From NCBI GenBank assembly GCA_028697145.1, contig JAQVFR010000032.1, positions 1 through 43,432 on the forward strand: 43,432 bases of DNA, read 5' to 3'. The position numbers and the translations under genes are program-made. Of the stretch, positions 40,768 to 43,432 are shown in pieces (the first letter of the stretch is position 1; every line of letters starts with the position of its first letter). Below the pieces are notes generated by a model that saw nothing but the letters and a program-made list of their open reading frames with translations, made no database searches and was not told the DNA's origin. This stretch comes from Actinomycetota bacterium (GTDB lineage: Bacteria > Actinomycetota > Geothermincolia > Geothermincolales > RBG-13-55-18).

Positions 40768-41121
40768 TTGAACGATCTGGGGGGAGTATTTTTGCGCACT
40801 GAGGTTAAAGAGGTGTGTGGGGTGCCGGTGGTGGAGCTGGAGGGTGAGATAGACCTCTCAACCGCCGCGGTGTTCAAGGAGACTGTCTACAAGGTTATCG
40901 AGGCGGGCAAGATAGACGTGGTCATCGATCTCACCGGTCTGGAATTCATGGACTCGACCGGGCTCGGGGTGCTGGTGGCGGCACTCAAGAAGACCAGCAC
41001 CGAAGGCGGGAGCATCAGGCTCATCTGCGACAAGCGCAGCATCCTCAAGGTTTTTAATATCACCGGTCTGGACAAAGTCTTCTCCATTTACGATAATTTG
41101 CAGCGGTGCCTCGACGACTGA
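40768..41121 (+). CDS. rsbV: Anti-anti-sigma factor (STAS domain, RsbV/SpoIIAA-like)
   Basis: A 117-residue STAS protein with VVELEGEIDLSTAAVFKE and the phosphorylation loop DLTGLEFMDSTGLGVLVAA; S63 is the probable phosphoserine. It starts at TTG 40768 with AAGGAG upstream. It is transcribed away from rsbW across a 289-nt region, unlike most clusters where rsbV-rsbW-sigB are collinear. GTATAA (40723) and GGATAC (40744) may be its promoter. tRNA-Tyr follows 19 nt after. Confidence 0.93.
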   Translation: MNDLGGVFLRTEVKEVCGVPVVELEGEIDLSTAAVFKETVYKVIEAGKIDVVIDLTGLEFMDSTGLGVLVAALKKTSTEGGSIRLICDKRSILKVFNITGLDKVFSIYDNLQRCLDD

Positions 41122-41140
41122 CCGGGGCCTCGAATCTTGC

Positions 41141-41225
41141 GGGGGAGTACCCGAGTGGCCAAAGGGGACGGACTGTAAATCCGTTGGCACAGCCTACGGA
41201 GGTTCAAATCCTCCCTCCCCCACCA
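41141..41225 (+). tRNA. tRNA-Tyr (anticodon GUA), CCA encoded
   Basis: Acceptor stem GGGGGAG/CTCCCCC; anticodon stem ACGGA (41168-41172) and TCCGT (41180-41184), with anticodon GTA at 41175-41177; long variable arm (class II, usual for bacterial tRNA-Tyr); T-arm GGAGG-TTCAAAT-CCTCC (41198-41214). The 3' CCA is encoded. The integrase begins its 3' end 86 nt downstream, so the tRNA 3' part is the likely attachment site. Confidence 0.96.
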
Positions 41226-41228
41226 GGT

Positions 41229-41262
41229 AAAAAACAGGCCGGAGAGCTTTTTCTCCGGCCTG
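41229..41262 (-). terminator. Intrinsic terminator of the integrase gene
   Basis: CAGGCCGGAGA (41235-41245) pairs with TCTCCGGCCTG (41252-41262). On the minus strand it is followed by TTTTTT, so it stops integrase transcripts before they run antisense into tRNA-Tyr. Confidence 0.75.
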
Positions 41263-41310
41263 AACCGTATTCTATACACATATATCTCACAACTCTGTAC
41301 CCTGCCTTTA

Positions 41311-42471
41311 TCAACTTCCCTCGTCTGCCTGGGCAGCGCCCTCGTCATTCCTGAGGGGAAGCCGAATGACGTTATCGCTCCCGCTCATCAGCCTATCCAT
41401 GCCGTTTCTTGCCCGATCAAAGGAACTGCTGTATAGATGTCCATATAAGTCAAGGGTTATTGCGGCGGATGAGTGTCCCATGATTTTCTGCAGCGTCAGG
41501 GTGTCTACTCCAGCCTCTATGAACAGGGACGCTGCGGTGTGCCTAAGATCGTGAAAACGCACCTTAGTTACCCTCGACTTTTCAAGTGCCCTTTCAAAGT
41601 CTCTACGCAGCGGATTATGCCTGTCCCCCAGAACATCCGGGAAGAAGACTAATTCATCATCTGGAGGCCTACCCATTTTCTTATAGTGAGCCAGAAGAGA
41701 TCGTTTTAGCTCTGCGCAGATAGGCACGAACCTTACGGAGCTCTTGGACTTAGGAGGAGTGAACCCCTGTCCCCTGCGCCAGGAAGAAACGACATGGATT
41801 TGCTCTTTATCGAAATCAACCTTACTCCACCTCAAAGCGAGTATTTCGCCGAGGCGCATCCCCGTGAAACAGGCGACCATAAGAATGGGCTTTATAATTG
41901 GCTCCCCGGCTCTTATGAGCCTTTTCACCTCTTTGGGGGTTAGGAAGAGCATCTCCTTCTTTTCCACGCTTGGGGCCGTGATTGTAGCGCTAGGATCTCG
42001 ATCGATCAGTTCCTTGCGCACCGCATCACGGAGGACGAGCTTTAGAACCCGAAGCGACTTTCCAATCATGGCGATAGAGACATTCTTCTTCTCCAAATAT
42101 TTAAGAAAATCATCAACTGTCGAAGGCGTGATATCGGCAAGAGGCATTTGCTTAAAATAGGGCGCAAGGTGATTCTTGATAACCGAGTCATAGTCCTGCC
42201 ATGTAGAGCGCTTCCTTCTTAACCTCTTTGATTCAACAAAGCTTTCGCAATGGCTTATCAAATCCAACTCTTTCTTGGGCTTCATTGTGAAGGTCCCGGC
42301 AAGAACCTCCAAGCGAATCTTCTCAGCGAGTGCATCTGCGAATTTCTTTTTCGGTCCCGCAGCTATTTCATGGATTATGCCATGTTGATCACGAAAACGC
42401 ACCGTGTAAAACTCAACCACTTCCCCAGTCCGCTTTCTGATTCTCTGCCTCTTACTTACTTTGCACATCAT
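41311..42471 (-). CDS. int: Tyrosine recombinase / phage-type integrase
   Basis: A 386-residue site-specific recombinase. It has an Arm-type/SAM-like N-terminal DNA-binding part (about 1-180) and a catalytic domain with R in CFTGMRLGEILAL, H-x-x-R in FHDLRHTAA, H in GHSSAAI and nucleophile Y in LDLYGHLYS. All of the R-H-R-H-Y set is present, so it looks active. The ATG 42471 follows TGGAGGG. Its base composition is lower in GC than the chromosome. It is oriented toward tRNA-Tyr, the common arrangement at the edge of an island or prophage. Confidence 0.93.
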   Translation of the reverse strand: MMCKVSKRQRIRKRTGEVVEFYTVRFRDQHGIIHEIAAGPKKKFADALAEKIRLEVLAGTFTMKPKKELDLISHCESFVESKRLRRKRSTWQDYDSVIKNHLAPYFKQMPLADITPSTVDDFLKYLEKKNVSIAMIGKSLRVLKLVLRDAVRKELIDRDPSATITAPSVEKKEMLFLTPKEVKRLIRAGEPIIKPILMVACFTGMRLGEILALRWSKVDFDKEQIHVVSSWRRGQGFTPPKSKSSVRFVPICAELKRSLLAHYKKMGRPPDDELVFFPDVLGDRHNPLRRDFERALEKSRVTKVRFHDLRHTAASLFIEAGVDTLTLQKIMGHSSAAITLDLYGHLYSSSFDRARNGMDRLMSGSDNVIRLPLRNDEGAAQADEGS

Positions 42472-42612
42472 CTTGCATCCCTCCAGAATCCGAATATTTT
42501 GCCCTCTAATCTAGTCTTCTTGGATTTGACCTAAAAAACCAAATCGATTCCTATCTCCAACATGCTCTCTTCTATGTCTTTACCAAGGAGTATTATCAAG
42601 ATAGGAGATAAT

Positions 42613-43374
42613 ATGACTGGAGAAGAATATCTTAGGAGTCTATTAGCAAGGGTTCGAGCTCAAACTGGGATACTCGGTATCGGAAGCTTCATTAAGAAAG
42701 AGTTGGAGCCTGTTCTCTATGGTTGGGGAGGACTGCATATAGACAAGATAGAAATTTCGGGATCGTATGCAAAAGATACCGCCATACTTGGCCTAACAGA
42801 TGTAGATTTGTTCATTTCGTTAAAGAGCACAACTCCAGGAACACTTTCCGATATATATTACTCGCTAGGCAATTATCTAAAGAATTATGGATATGTAATC
42901 AGATGGCAGAATGTATCTATTGGAATAACCCATAAGGGATTCAAGGTTGATTTGGTTCCTGGGAAAAGGCAATCCTTTCTTACAAATGATCATAGTATAT
43001 ACGTCTCAAGAAGAAACACTTGGACGAAAACGAACGTAGATCTACATATAAGTACGATAAAGGGATCTTTACGCTGCGAAGAGATATGCATCTTGAAGCA
43101 GTGGAAGATGGTACATGGTCTAAGTGTGCCATCCTTCTTAATCGAGCTTTCTACACTAAGAGCTTTGAAATATAAGCCCTATTTCCAGCTAGAAGACAAT
43201 ATATTGGATGTTCTTAGATTCTTCAGGGATGATTTAGAAGGAGCTGCTCTCTTGGATCCTGCAAACACAAATAACAACGTTGCTAATGATATTACTGCGG
43301 AAGAGAAAAAGGCAATTACATTAAAAGCCTTCGAATCATTAAATAAGCGGTATTGGAGTGAGATCCTATGGTAG
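42613..43374 (+). CDS. OAS/CD-NTase-like nucleotidyltransferase
   Basis: A 253-residue Pol-beta-fold nucleotidyltransferase. GSYAKDTAILGLTDVDLFISL (50-70) gives G50-S51 and the metal carboxylates D63 and D65; the third is D113 in FKVDLVPGKRQ. The fold and spacing resemble OAS/cGAS-like and CD-NTase proteins. These synthesise cyclic or linear oligonucleotide signals in CBASS and related defence, but other members are plain nucleotidyltransferases. ATG 42613 follows AGGAG (42603-42607). AT-rich coding sequence, unlike the host. It lies just inside an integrated element, a classic place for defence genes; an effector would be expected downstream, beyond the window. Confidence 0.8.
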   Translation: MTGEEYLRSLLARVRAQTGILGIGSFIKKELEPVLYGWGGLHIDKIEISGSYAKDTAILGLTDVDLFISLKSTTPGTLSDIYYSLGNYLKNYGYVIRWQNVSIGITHKGFKVDLVPGKRQSFLTNDHSIYVSRRNTWTKTNVDLHISTIKGSLRCEEICILKQWKMVHGLSVPSFLIELSTLRALKYKPYFQLEDNILDVLRFFRDDLEGAALLDPANTNNNVANDITAEEKKAITLKAFESLNKRYWSEILW

Positions 43375-43389
43375 GCGTAACATGAGAGG

Positions 43390-43432
43390 ATGCTAATTGC
43401 TGTCCTGTTATCCAATGTTTACAAAGAACCGG
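43390..43432 (+). CDS. possible start of the next gene, cut by the window edge
   Basis: An ATG at 43390 opens a frame reading MLIAVLLSNVYKEP to the end. GAGAGG lies directly before it, too close for a good ribosome site. The short hydrophobic start could be a membrane segment, but this is weak. Confidence 0.2.
   Translation, partial: MLIAVLLSNVYKEP

Larger units (their letters stand above)
41198..43432. mobile_element. Left part of a probable tRNA-Tyr-integrated element
   Basis: Downstream of tRNA-Tyr the DNA becomes markedly AT-richer. It carries a tyrosine integrase pointing at the tRNA and an unrelated nucleotidyltransferase gene, and runs off the window. The 3' part of the tRNA (about 41198-41225) is the probable attachment core. 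The right end and the second att copy are outside the window, so the extent is unknown. Confidence 0.6.

Overview
The window is GC-rich DNA from an anaerobic bacterium that uses selenocysteine. Its gene content (HdrABC-MvhD-formate dehydrogenase, DUF3786, archaeal-type phosphoglycerate mutase, DtxR-FeoB, SigB/RsbW/RsbV, Veg) fits a deep-branching anaerobic actinobacterium or Firmicutes-like lineage. No marker gene is present, so the placement is an inference.

Layout. 0-2.2 kb: prepilin peptidase (minus), a small ORF, two GC palindromes and a DUF3786 gene. 2.3-10.6 kb: an energy operon hdrC-hdrB-hdrA-mvhD-fdhB-like-fdhA. HdrA is a tandem fusion, and fdhA is one selenoprotein gene read through an in-frame TGA with a SECIS hairpin. 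10.6-11.9 kb: a REP-associated tyrosine transposase (RAYT) between two copies of a palindromic repeat. 11.9-13.7 kb: DUF1538-DUF1538-PII. 13.8-22.6 kb: apgM, an MFS protein, a metallo-beta-lactamase-fold hydrolase, a receiver-HisKA protein, an Old Yellow Enzyme-type reductase and a fused CoA-transferase. 22.7-32.3 kb: a 46-residue gene, ADP-ribosylglycohydrolase, C45 peptidase, alpha/beta hydrolase, MFS, a HEAT-repeat protein, a DUF362 ferredoxin protein and an SDR. 32.4-37.6 kb: dtxR-feoB, then amrS and a PDZ/Lon-type protease. 37.9-41.1 kb: veg, DUF72 and a SigB-type stress module. 41.1 kb to the end: tRNA-Tyr, then an AT-richer segment with a tyrosine integrase and an OAS/CD-NTase-like nucleotidyltransferase, apparently the left end of an integrated element.

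The most unusual system is the repeat family linked to the RAYT. Seven copies are present (five of 124 bp, one of 123 bp, one of 84 bp), all beginning GGGG and ending CCCC. An eighth element of a second family shares the outer 8 bp. Nearly every copy starts 0-18 bp after a stop codon, usually with the same end facing the gene. None lies in a divergent promoter region. Two copies bracket the RAYT with their best-conserved ends facing outward, and one of them encodes the RAYT's last ten residues and stop codon.

The energy operon should couple formate oxidation to flavin-based electron transfer through Hdr subunits. No hydrogenase large subunit is present.
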